From the NCBI GenBank assembly GCA_040954595.2, contig CM082577.2, positions 14,446,001 to 14,510,000 of the forward strand: DNA of 64,000 nucleotides, read 5' to 3'. Both the position numbers and the translations under genes were made by a program. The notes below the pieces were generated by a model, which saw only the letters and a program-made list of their open reading frames with translations, made no database searches and was not told where the DNA came from. Source of the DNA: Balanoglossus misakiensis. Taxonomy: Eukaryota > Hemichordata. Below are positions 1 to 9,731 of this stretch, one piece after another; within the stretch, counting starts at the first letter, position 1; each line of letters starts with the position of its first letter.

Positions 1-1644
1 CTTTAACCTGAATTCACATTCGTCGGTACATTCGTCATTACAGACGTTAATTTCCTGAAAATAAATATAAAATATTCAGTTAATCATTTCAACAATACTG
101 TAGCGTTTTCGCCGGTTCGATCATGGGTTTCTTTTCGGGACAAACAAACTGTCTCAGACGCCGTCGACACTGGCTCATAAGGAAAACAACTTACGTCCTT
201 AATGATCACGTTCAAACGGAGGGAAGCTGTGGATGCATCTGAAACGGTTTTCTTGCGGTAGTGCACGGTCTGATTTACACTACCCACATTTTCCCATTTC
301 GCACGTGCCATCACCCAGGCGCTGTTGCGTCATGTGCTGCAACGCCTAACAAATCTTTCCTAGTGTGTGATAATAAAGAGATGTGTGCAATACACGCTTT
401 CTGCATCCCAGCACACAAAATTGCACAACAATTAATCGATTATACCAATGGCACACTTAGTCTCAGTTACATACAGATAAATTAATGTACCTTGCAATTG
501 CTGCTTCCCACAAATTCCCATGGTTCATCAATGTCTCTTATCTCAATTTTCAGGATCTTATCTTGATCATGGAGAAAGTACGGCAGGCGATCGTCCCATG
601 GAACGGAATCCTGTGAAGTAACAACAAGACAAATGGGCTTGAAGACCGACCTTCCGCCCCTCTCGCCACGGCGTTGTCGTATTTTATTATTTTTTCTACA
701 GATTTTAATGTGTGTGTTCTTGTTTTTTACTTCTCTTGCTGTTTTTTTTTTTTATGGGCTACAAGCCTGAAATAAAGATTATTATTATTAAGCGTATCAC
801 AGTACATTATGCGCAACTACTTTGAACAATCATACAGGTGCCAACGTCGTTGGGTCATATATACTGTTATATGTGAATAACCATGGATAAAGTCAGACTA
901 ATTTTGTTCTCTGTTTGTCTTACTTGAATATTTGTTTATGCGGCATCTGTACCAACAACAAAAATAGGCTCAACGTGCGTGATTGCTGTTTAAATTGCGC
1001 GTCCATCTTCTTATCTGGCTTAACGGTAATCTCAAAGCGATGTCGTTAGTTCACACTTACCAGTCTATGCCTATCAGTGTACCAAGTCCCTATGCGAATC
1101 TTAACATAATCTTCGCCTTCATAATCACATTTGAAACCAATCCTGATAAGTTTCCCGACATCGCCGAAGTCAAAGGCACTGGTAAGTGTCCCGGGGACCG
1201 GTGGTTTAGATGTAGACATCCTTTCTCTGATCGCCTTGTTAATGCCAATTGTATGCGGCAAAACACACTGATACAGGGTATGAGATACACTTTTACACAA
1301 TTTGTAATTGATGCAACTGCGAGTAAAAGGAGTCCGTTGAAGTGCTTAAAGATGCTGACGGTGTAACATTTTATCCACGCGTATTTATAGTATTCAGTAT
1401 AACATAACGTGTAGATGGCGTCCACGAGTGATTTCACTTCATGAATGCACGCGTTCGTTTATTCCGAGACACGACCAAACATATGACATTGCTCTAAGAC
1501 AGTCAACAACTGTTTATATATTTGTGGGCACATAAGGGGCATTGCGATTCATATTTTGGTCCTTCTCCGAGAAGCACGGTACAACGTTGACCATCTCCAG
1601 CAAAGGGTCTAGTTTCGTTCCTCTACCCACACACCAGCGCGACA
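1..1644. other. Host-type intergenic DNA upstream of gfi1
   Basis: I see no convincing gene here; the short open frames overlap on both strands and lack domain signals. A TATA-like stretch (tttatatat, about 1512-1520) lies roughly 125 bases before the gfi1 start and could serve its promoter. The only recognisable element is a retroelement-like tail near 640-790, listed separately. Confidence 0.5.
640..790 (+). repeat. Non-LTR retroelement-like 3' tail
   Basis: A T-rich run and the phrase 'gggctacaagcctgaaataaag' are followed by a short ATT microsatellite (about 773-791). A 3' terminus of this form, ending in a simple trinucleotide repeat just after an AATAAA, is typical of CR1/L2/RTE-like LINEs or derived SINEs. 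No reverse transcriptase is present, so this would be a 5'-truncated or non-autonomous copy. Left boundary uncertain. Confidence 0.35.
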
Positions 1645-3251
1645 ATGCCCCGGTCGTTTTTAGTGAAGAATTCCATCAAGAAAGCGGCGAACGGCAGGAG
1701 CGCATTCCCGGCAAGGGTTCCGACAACAGGTGATCACGGGCTGCAAGCGAGCCCGGTCGCGCGGCCAACTTTGAAAGATGAATTCGAACACTTTGAACGC
1801 TGCGAAAATCCAGATGTTCTCGCCATGAGAGATGAGAATTTGTACAAGAATATGTACAGCGTCGTAATGTCAGATGGGCCCTGCATTGATGTGCGGAAGT
1901 GGCCCGGCGAGATCTCCACCTATACCGTCCAATCACCGCCGCCAAATGGTGAGGATTCCCCCTGATTAATTCCTATGTTACCTGTATGTATTTTGTGGCT
2001 ATATGTCGTCTGAGTTTTGAAAAAAGGCGAGTAGAAAAGCGGAGTGTTTATTCTTTACTATCAATCACGTGATCTGGCAATGTGTCCCATGGCGCAGTCA
2101 TTTCCAGATGACGGGCAAGCAATATTTCGGCATCCAGTAAAAGTTTTCCCGAGTATATTTTTACTTTAGAACCGCCAAACACATAACATGTATCGGGTAT
2201 GTTGCCTCATCAGCCTCATTGCATTTCGTCTGCACAGTCTTTGTCTGCACCACGTAAGTCCACGTTGCTGAAGTTGCCCGTCATCTGGAAATTTGAATGC
2301 GAACGCAACTGCCACCTGAGCGCGTCTGACGTCATTTGATAGCGAAGAATTGACAACCGAGAGACAAGTGCAGTGTCGCCAATTTGTGGTGATGGATTGA
2401 ATGAACCATTCTACTTTTGTTTTTGTGTTGTGCTGTGCGCTTGAGTTCTTTGTGTTTACGAAAGTACGTCTTTTTCCAGGTTTCAACAAAGCAATGATTG
2501 AACTCCTGAAGGCCAGTAAACTGAGCATTACCGATTTGTACAGGGCCTTGACTACGGACGTCGATAACCGGGCCCACGTCCTTCTGCGTCAAATGCGAGA
2601 AGGTTTTCAACACCCCGCACGGCCTAGAATTACGTGTGAAGTGTGCAACAAATCCTTCGGACATGCCGTTAGTTTGAGTCAACACATGGCCGTCCACACA
2701 CAGGAACGAAACTTCCAGTGCAAACAGTGCGGGAAAAGTTTCAAGCGATCGTCAACGCTCTCCAGGCATCTGCTCATTCACTCGGACACCCGGCCCTACC
2801 CGTGCCAGTACTGCGGAAAGCGATTCCACCAGAAATCTGACATGAAGAGGCACACTTACATTCACACAGGTAATTATTGTCTGTTAATATGGGCTTTGTT
2901 AGTGGGTGTCTAACCCTCGACAGGGCTGGTGTATACACAATTAAATCCACTCCCATGTAATTGTCAATTACATCAGAAAACAAAGGGGGCTCTTTACCCC
3001 GTGGTGTATGGAAAGCTGACGTGCTAACTGCGGTCGCTTTTCGTGTCATTCAATTTCCAGGCGAAAAACCGTACAAGTGTCTGAAATGTGGCAAGGCGTT
3101 CATCCAGTCGACCCATTTCATCACGCACAGCCGCAAGCACACGGGCTACAAGCCGTTCTCCTGCCAGATCTGCACCAAATCCTTCCAGAGAAAAGTGGAC
3201 ATGAGACGCCACCTCAAAACGCAGCACGCCACCAGCTCTGAGCGGCAATAA
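1645..3251 (+). CDS. gfi1: Gfi1/Senseless-family zinc-finger repressor, three coding exons
   Basis: Coding exons are 1645-1948, 2480-2869 and 3061-3251. The donors are GTGAGG at 1949 and GTAATT at 2870; the acceptors are the pyrimidine-rich tracts ending CAG at 2479 and 3060. Both introns are phase 1 and the frames join exactly, giving 294 residues. The protein begins with a SNAG repressor motif (MPRSFLVKN), which in Gfi1 proteins recruits LSD1/CoREST. Five C2H2 fingers follow at about residues 154-174, 182-202, 210-230, 238-258 and 266-287, at strict 28-residue spacing. The finger sequences ([43 protein letters not shown]) are diagnostic of the Gfi1/Senseless family. Vertebrate Gfi1 has six fingers; the first is absent here. 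Nuclear DNA-binding repressor, and a normal host gene by every sign. It marks the left flank as metazoan chromosome. Confidence 0.93.
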
Positions 3252-3939
3252 GGGACGGTGGGCTGTGAAAAATGAAACGGACAATCTCCAACTACGCACA
3301 CACACACACAATGACTGCATGCATGCACATTAGTCCTGACACATTATTCAAATATTGTAACCGTTGTGATAGCGTCAATATTTTTTGTAATATCGCATTC
3401 CGAAAATATAGAGATGAAACCAGAGTTGCGAGTTGCATCATTTGAAAGTCCGTATTTCAGTGCCCTAAATGATCCCTGTTGGGAATCGTGTGAGGTTCAA
3501 GGCAGGTTTCGCCTACCAACTCCTCTGGGAATCAGAGTTAAGCCCATACACGTGTAGTTTATTGGGAATGGGTATTGTTTATCTTTCTTCTCTGCAAAGT
3601 CACAGCTTCACAATAAGCCTAAGTCCAATGTCGGGTGTGAACAAATGCCAAAGTTTACCGACACGTATATATAGCTTGACTGAATGTACAATAAACAGAC
3701 TTGAACTTGGTAACCACAACTCGCGCATCGAGTCTCACTTTCCCGGCCATTCGTCCCTCTCCACTCCCTGAACCCTTTCTCAAAGTGTACGCCGTACAAT
3801 CCCAGTTAATGATATGGTTTAAGCCGGTTTAAGACACAATTACATATTAGTCAGGTGATATATATAAGTTACAAGTAATTAGTTCTCATTTCGCGTCACT
3901 TTCAACACGTCCAGACCTCGCGCGACATTGAACGTACTA

Positions 3940-4310
3940 TATTGCTTACGTAACGCAGGAATTTCATTGACTGCCAGTTGTTTATGTAATCAGATATTCC
4001 TTCCTAGACTAGCCCACTAGTCGCTTGGTTTTTAAATCTCAATACTTTTCGTGTTTTCGGTGGTTTTTTGTCTTAATAAATAATTTCAATACTTTTTGCG
4101 TGCATGCTTGCCTTTAGCGTGTTTTTGGTAGTGAGGCGAGTTTCGAATTTGCGACTGAGCTTGTGGTTTCGAGTAGCCGACACGTTCCCTACACAGCCCA
4201 TAGACTTGGAGCAAGTCTAATTCCTTCCGTACGTAGTCTCCTTACAATGAATGTTACTGGTAGCTGCAACCATGGACGTAAAAAGAGAATAACTTAGGAC
4301 TGTCCATAGA
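3940..4310 (-). repeat. Dispersed repeat, inverted relative to 8670-8830
   Basis: Bases about 3947-3982 are the reverse complement of a segment present twice near 8727-8830 (core: agtcaatgaaattcctatgttacgtaag, with one or two mismatches). Bases about 4268-4308 are the reverse complement of about 8675-8715 (core: cagtcctaagtccttctctttttacgtcca). Order and orientation are consistent with one element copied in inverted orientation at both sites, with internal divergence. Likely a short non-autonomous mobile element. Confidence 0.6.
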
Positions 4311-4748
4311 GCTATTGTTCAGGCGATGGTTGCCGCCCCGCTCCGTTATCTCCTTATACTCCGTAATACTTTAATCGGATTATATCCGTAATTTATTCAA
4401 GAGTGGGTTCGGGTACTATATTCGGTACTGTTCGGGTGTTTCCGTTGGAGTCAAGTGATCATATCAGGCTGCATGAAATGCGCATGTGCGTGCCCTTTGA
4501 CTTTGAACCATCGAGGAGATTTGGCCCGTATGCACCAAATCTACGCTGAATAAAAACATGAATTGCGTCTTTGGCCAATGTGGTAGCTCTTGTCATGTAG
4601 TCCACAAATTACAACATACATTTAAGGTTTTCTGCCGATCGAACGGATATTGTAGGCACCGTTTGGTTTACCGGCAATTCCACTCGAAGTCAACGATTGT
4701 GGGCGCGATCGTTTAACTTGTAATCCTATGGCGATAAAGTAACCGCAC

Positions 4749-4873
4749 ATTGTTTTTTTTAGCATGCTTATAAAGACCGGTTCGCCATTTGGTCAAATAT
4801 GCGTCGTTTTTTTCTGTTTTCACTTCTTTATTTCCTATACATCGAGACAAAAAAATTGGGATAATTTTACAGG
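4749..4873 (+). repeat. Dispersed 125-bp repeat, copy 1
   Basis: Near-identical, in the same orientation, to 8421-8540 inside the TGF-beta-like gene's intron. It begins 'ttttagcatgcttataaaga' and ends with 'gataattttacag'. Only a handful of substitutions separate the copies. No coding content. Confidence 0.75.
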
Positions 4874-5329
4874 GTAACATTTGAAACAATTGTCTCATCT
4901 AAGCTAAAACATGTAATATTAAAACATGTCCTACATACAACTGCTTAATTAAACCAAATTAAACCAAAAAGGAGAGTAATTGATAAATGAACAGAAATAC
5001 ACAAAGAAATCGCACATTGTGAATTTATTTCTTTTATTTATTCTAAGGTTTTAATGAAAAAACACTGTAATGATCTACATATTTTTTTAACACGTACTGA
5101 CAGAAAAACAGTCGTGTTAAAGCGTCAAATAACATTAACTGATGAATGAACACAAATACAGACAGGAATAACGCAAAAAACTGTTATTCTATTGAACCTA
5201 CAGTGTTAACGAATACAAACTAAAATATGATTCTTCATATGTATAAATTTCATAAAGAGGAAGTCGTTATCGCCAAACAACGTACAAGGTTTAACTGGCT
5301 ATCTGACCGAAAATAACACTCGTCTGTGT

Positions 5330-6634
5330 TTATAGTTCTGTGGTCTGTGGAGAACATGGCCGCTCATCGATGTCTTGTCCCGCGCCGTTTGTCGCTAGCT
5401 GGACGCTGTGAACACTTTGTGGAGAACATGGGTTATTCTCTATGCCAAGCTCTGCATCGTTTATCGGCCGGGCGGTGAAAGTAACCACTTCAACAGTTTT
5501 GAAAAGTGTTTGGAACTGCGCGGATTCGCGTATGTATCCCATCATCACCGATTCAAGTTCCTTTGGGAGCAACTCGTTCGATAGGTGTTGGTGAAGATGC
5601 ATCTCTTCAGCATTCAGCTTGTCGGACAGAATATGATAATACAGTAGTGCGGCGAGCGCGTTTACGTCGACTGGGGCGCCCCCAACGTCTTCGCTTTGGT
5701 GACATTGGGCCATAAACTCCGCGAGGCTGACAACCTGGTCTGCATCCACGTACTTCGCGAATCTCTTACCAAGACACGTCAATTTATCATCTTGTGTACG
5801 CAGATAATTCGCCATGTAACCCCAAATCGGTTTCAACACCCACCACTGTCTGGAACCAACACGGTGGCCGTCGATAGGCATCACCATTACGCCATTATCT
5901 CCCTGTATATCGCTGTTATTCTGAAATAAATTCTGGCATTCCTCGATGGTTGACACGTGCAGGGGCAGGACGTGTAGTAGCTTCATTTCATGGCAAGCAG
6001 CGAAATAAGACTCGTAAAAAGGGAGGACGTGGAATCCTTCACCTGTATTGTGCATTGTCGCTACTCGGTAGATTACAATGTCGTATCGGTCTCTTGCTGA
6101 ATGGATGACCGCACCATATAATGCAACTGCCAGGATGTCCCCGTTAACCGCTGACTCCATTTTCCGCAACATCCCATTGTATAACACTTGGGTTAGGTGT
6201 GGGAAACACCATATTTTGTCGGATGTCAACGCCGACAGGTTGGAATCAAACGGGTTTCTAAATAATTCGGCATCCCTCTCAATCAACAGATCTCCATTTG
6301 AATTCATAAACGCCTCGAAATGAAAACCACCAAGATTGCGTGCCAGTACGAACCTCTCATGCGGGTCCTTTTCAACCTCTGTTACATCTTCGATCACTCT
6401 TGCCTGATCCAGGTGGCCAAACGACAATTGGTTGAAATATGGAATTTCTCCCCCAATTTTGTATGTGGCTTTTGTCCTTGGTGTTTGTTCCTCTTGGTAG
6501 TCTGGAGAAAACACACAGAAACTCGGACCATCGACCGCGTTTCGCATTTCGTTGGACATGGTTTTGTTGGGCAGTATCTGGCTATCAACTGAAGATAAAA
6601 TTAGACTACAGTTCCTCTCATTTATAAGGCCCAT
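5330..6634 (-). CDS. RNA-ligase-like nucleotidyltransferase-fold protein with degenerate motif I
   Basis: A 434-residue protein. The order of short motifs resembles the covalent nucleotidyltransferase fold of Rnl2-type RNA ligases. A motif-I-like segment lies at about 98-106 (ARNLGGFHFEAF then NGDL), motif III at about 172-178 (LYGAVIH), IIIa at about 183-190 (RYDIVIYR), IV at about 246-253 (DNGVMVMP) and V at about 264-270 (WWVLKPI). The lysine nucleophile of motif I (K-x-D/E/H-G) is not visible: asparagine and glycine occupy the matching places. If the family call is right, this copy should be catalytically dead or divergent. The C-terminal 40 residues are low-complexity with two CSPQ motifs. 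The start could instead be Met26 (6559). It sits just downstream of the multipass membrane gene on the same strand, 17 bases apart. Family assignment is inference from motifs. Confidence 0.45.
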   Translation of the reverse strand: MGLINERNCSLILSSVDSQILPNKTMSNEMRNAVDGPSFCVFSPDYQEEQTPRTKATYKIGGEIPYFNQLSFGHLDQARVIEDVTEVEKDPHERFVLARNLGGFHFEAFMNSNGDLLIERDAELFRNPFDSNLSALTSDKIWCFPHLTQVLYNGMLRKMESAVNGDILAVALYGAVIHSARDRYDIVIYRVATMHNTGEGFHVLPFYESYFAACHEMKLLHVLPLHVSTIEECQNLFQNNSDIQGDNGVMVMPIDGHRVGSRQWWVLKPIWGYMANYLRTQDDKLTCLGKRFAKYVDADQVVSLAEFMAQCHQSEDVGGAPVDVNALAALLYYHILSDKLNAEEMHLHQHLSNELLPKELESVMMGYIRESAQFQTLFKTVEVVTFTARPINDAELGIENNPCSPQSVHSVQLATNGAGQDIDERPCSPQTTEL

Positions 6635-6651
6635 ATTCCCCTGATACGAGA

Positions 6652-7641
6652 CTAATATAATGGCTCAAACAGATGGGAGTCGTAGCCACCCATAAACAGT
6701 ATTACGTCAACTGTGTTTTCGTTGTGTCTAGACCTACATCTCACAACATCATCGAGTAATTTCCTCTCATGGCGTGCTTCACCCTTGTAGGCCACGACAA
6801 AAGCAAGTGTGTGGCACGCCACCCATGCAATCACCGGAACTATAAAGATGTATGAGTGGGAAGATGCTAGCGCGATGAAAGATGGCCCAACTAGCCACAT
6901 GGAATGAAGTGGTAACAAGTACATTATGCAAGAACCGACAAATAAACACAAGAACCAACGCCAATCTCCCAAAAAAACTGCTGCGGTTACCGATGGTATG
7001 ACTATGCCAAATGTCAGGATGCTACACATAAAAAAAGCAGTGACAAGTTGTCTGGTTGTAAACATAAAAAACATTTCTGTAGGTAAACACGTACTCATGT
7101 GTTTCAGAAAGTGCGTGTGAGATATTTCTTTGTGTTCTTTGTTGGGCGAAATAATGTGACTTATGTAATTTTTTGTTACATCATATGAATCACTTTCGTC
7201 ATATCCAAGTGCTGTCAAAATTTGGAGGTCGCTCAACTGGTCCAATTCTGTACACTTCATTCTCTTCCGGTGGTATCGTATTGTTCGAAGCGCATCTTTT
7301 ATTTCTTGTTTTCTCCCATGTACCCATTCCACCAAAAAAGGACAAAGGGTGATTAAAATGGCCAATACAATTGAAACGATTATCCATATTGTATCGCTGT
7401 CTAACCCGTCTGTCTTTTCTTGACATAGAGGTAAACCAACGCGTCTGTAATTTTCATGACATCCGTATAATTCCCACCTCTCTTTTGTAAAATATAAGAC
7501 AAATAATATCGCAGATATCGAGTATAACCCGCTTAGGAAAACAACAAATCGAATGACTACCGATCGATGACACCACAAAACAGACGCGGCAAAATATCTT
7601 TGCAGGAGTCGCAGTGCATTAAGTCGGCATACGCTGCTCAT
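6652..7641 (-). CDS. Multipass membrane protein, unrecognised
   Basis: The open frame extends to 7698, but the better start is the second methionine at 7641 (MSSVCRLNALRLL), giving 329 residues. The extra upstream 19 codons run into a duplicated segment. In long-frame numbering, hydrophobic segments lie near residues 47-70, 102-123, 217-243, 247-266 and 283-305. A charged loop (about 124-210) separates the first pair from the rest. I recognise no family. It is transcribed away from the TGF-beta-like gene, with about 230 bases between the two starts. Viral membrane proteins of unknown function are common in large dsDNA viruses; host origin is not excluded. Confidence 0.6.
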   Translation of the reverse strand: MSSVCRLNALRLLQRYFAASVLWCHRSVVIRFVVFLSGLYSISAILFVLYFTKERWELYGCHENYRRVGLPLCQEKTDGLDSDTIWIIVSIVLAILITLCPFLVEWVHGRKQEIKDALRTIRYHRKRMKCTELDQLSDLQILTALGYDESDSYDVTKNYISHIISPNKEHKEISHTHFLKHMSTCLPTEMFFMFTTRQLVTAFFMCSILTFGIVIPSVTAAVFLGDWRWFLCLFVGSCIMYLLPLHSMWLVGPSFIALASSHSYIFIVPVIAWVACHTLAFVVAYKGEARHERKLLDDVVRCRSRHNENTVDVILFMGGYDSHLFEPLY

Positions 7642-7717
7642 TTTAACCTCGGGTACGCATGTATGACGTCGCGGTTTGCTAAGCCCTAGACGCGGCAAAA
7701 TATCTTTGCAGGAGTCA
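7582..7717. repeat. Short direct duplications across the divergent promoter
   Basis: A 29-base segment (agacgcggcaaaatatcttt...) at 7582-7610 recurs exactly at 7688-7716. A second related pair (gtcgcggtttgctaagcccta) lies at about 7667-7688 and 7784-7805. The 5' end of the membrane-protein gene has therefore been partly duplicated into the intergenic region. Confidence 0.85.
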
Positions 7718-7810
7718 GTTTGTTGACGCTGACCTCTAGATCATTAACAATAACTTGTGTGGTTTTCGCACTCGCATGTCTGATGTCGCGGTTCGCTACG
7801 CCCTAAAGAG

Positions 7811-7818
7811 TATAAATA
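7811..7818 (+). promoter_or_regulatory. TATA box of the TGF-beta-like gene
   Basis: TATAAATA lies 56 bases before the ATG at 7874. Transcription would be expected to start near 7841, leaving a leader of about 30 bases. Tight TATA-to-ATG spacing like this recurs at several viral-type genes in the window. Confidence 0.7.
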
Positions 7819-7873
7819 AGCGGTACTCATAGCAAGTTGCACGCAGTTTCTCATAGAACACTTATCCGACAAG

Positions 7874-9731
7874 ATGTTTTATTTTCTGCTCATCTGTATG
7901 ATCTTGGTCCTTGGTTCTCCCAGTAATGGAGCCCCAATGACACCTGCTACACCCACGGTGCACGGTTCAGACAATTCCCAAACACCAGCTATCAGCGCTA
8001 TGTTAGAAGAGGTGTATGTCTCAACGGAGGATAGATTTCGTTCGAATTTTTTGATGCGTTATGATGAACGTTGCAAGGATGGTGACAATAATTGTTCCTC
8101 GGTACATATAATGCAGTGCCGGTCATTTGGTAAGTAGTCTAACAACTTTTGTCTCACCTGTACACTTAAAGGCTCATCGGCGTTTACCATTCATTCATTT
8201 TGTTGACATTCTTACTCGGACCATAAATGAAATTCCTATGTTAAGCGATATATCAAGAGACATCGCGAAAAATGGCAAAACCCGAACGTGGATAGAGAAA
8301 ATTGCCACGTGCTCCTGCATATAAGACACAAGTTTATTGCTTCGTCTCCTCTTCAATGCAAAAATTAGACGTAGGACCCTTGAACTTTTAACGTGAGAGT
8401 GATTTTAAAATGTCTTGTTTTTTTTTTAGCATGCTTATAAAGATCGGTTCGCCATTTGGTCAAATATGCGTCGATTTTTTCTGTTTTAACTTCTTAATTT
8501 CCGTTACATCGAGACAAAAAAATGGTGATAATTTTACAGTAATTTACCACTTCTTTGTGACTTAAACAGCAAGTTTTCGTGAGTACTGCTGTCACTGTGT
8601 ACGTTGACGGCGGCAAAGGTCACCAGGACAGCTTAGACAAAGCGAATACAATAGGTGTGAATGGGCTTAAGCAGCAGTCCTAAGTCCTTCTCTTTTTTAC
8701 GTCCATCCGTGGCTATCAGTATCGTTCAGTGTAACTGCCCAGTCAATGAAATTCCTATGTTACGTAAGAGATAGATAAATAGCGTTCAGTGTAACTGCCA
8801 GTCAATGAAATTCCTATGTTACGTAAGCAATATATCAAGATACTACGGGATGGAAGTTGTGTGTGTGTTCAACTGTCGATATATCCACATGTAAAAAAAT
8901 AACGAAATAGGTGTCTTGTATCAAACAGAAATAATGGAACAAAATGGGTGAGAGAGACTGAGTCCCTTTAATATGCTGATCCGTTTTATATTTTCTTTTG
9001 TTGTAGTCGATCGGCAAGACGTCAACCATCTCGATGCTCATTTTACTTTTGATGTTGCAACGACCACAAGTGTGAACAAGGTTGAAATGTACGTTCCTAT
9101 CGCCGGCAATCATGAAGGGGACGGTCATATTCTACTGGCTATGTCAAAGGGTGGCCGCAGGCGTCCTACTATGGACACAATAGCCGATATATCTTTCCAC
9201 CAATTTGACGTCACTCCGCTGGTTAGGAGACAAACTTACACTAAACGCACGCGTAACACTACTACAATTAGTCTCATATGCAAGGATAAAGATTTGTGCA
9301 ATTCCAGTTTGACAAGTGGCACTTTCCTGGTCATGTACACTGAAAAGGAAACCGAAAAACTTGAAGCGGACAAATGTAAAATACACCCTGACGGTGTATC
9401 AATTGTTACCGACACTGGCAAATTTCTTTGGAATGATCGAATTGCGATTGCTCTAAATTTAACTGGTGAACTCGATTACGATTTAGATTCATGCGCCTTG
9501 ACCAGAATATCGAAACGTGTCGACAGCCTATTCGGGAACACTTCTGTGGCGGATTTGCTTCCATCATACCTCACGTTTCACGTTTGCAGCGGGTACTGCG
9601 AGACTTCCGATCAAAGTCGGTGTTGTCGACCAACTGGTTTCAATAACATGATTATTTATGTGGCTGGGAGAGTATACACAGAGGTCAATGTAAAGAATTT
9701 GGATGCAAGTGGCTGTATTTGTTCTTATTAA
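7874..9731 (+). CDS. TGF-beta superfamily ligand-like protein, two exons
   Basis: Exon 1 is 7874-8129 and exon 2 is 9007-9731. The donor is GTAAGT at 8130. The acceptor is a pyrimidine-rich tract ending TTGTAG at 9006. Both sides are phase 1 and the frames agree, giving 326 residues. Residues 1-19 form a signal peptide (MFYFLLICMILVLGS). The middle resembles a divergent latency prodomain (FTFDV, FDVTPLV). The C-terminus carries the seven-cysteine knot framework: C248, C279-x-G-x-C283, C291-C292, and C322-x-C324 two residues before the end. The spacings C248-C279 and C292-C322 are normal for the family. The C283-C291 interval is only seven residues (about 28-30 is usual), so the wrist helix is missing. 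No RxxR furin site is obvious before the knot; a KR pair falls after C248. Probably a secreted ligand, mimic or antagonist. It could be a captured host gene or a resident host gene beside the insertion. Confidence 0.72.
8130..9006 (+). other. Intron of the TGF-beta-like gene, packed with repeats
   Basis: This 877-base intron holds the second copy of the 125-bp repeat (8421-8540). It also holds a doubled copy of the 3.9-4.3 kb dispersed repeat (8670-8830; core unit at about 8723-8770 and 8782-8826). A third piece (about 8846-8972) is related to the right arm of the large palindrome at 49.7-50.1 kb. Gene, flank and palindrome therefore share mobile sequence. Confidence 0.7.

Larger units (their letters stand above)
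3252..5329. other. Gene-free junction between gfi1 and the viral-type block
   Basis: No supported coding gene. A CA microsatellite lies at about 3297-3311 in the gfi1 3' UTR. The rest is AT-rich and holds pieces of dispersed repeats that recur inside the intron of the TGF-beta-like gene (listed separately). The host-to-virus boundary, if there is a clean one, should lie in this stretch, but I cannot fix it to a base. Confidence 0.5.
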
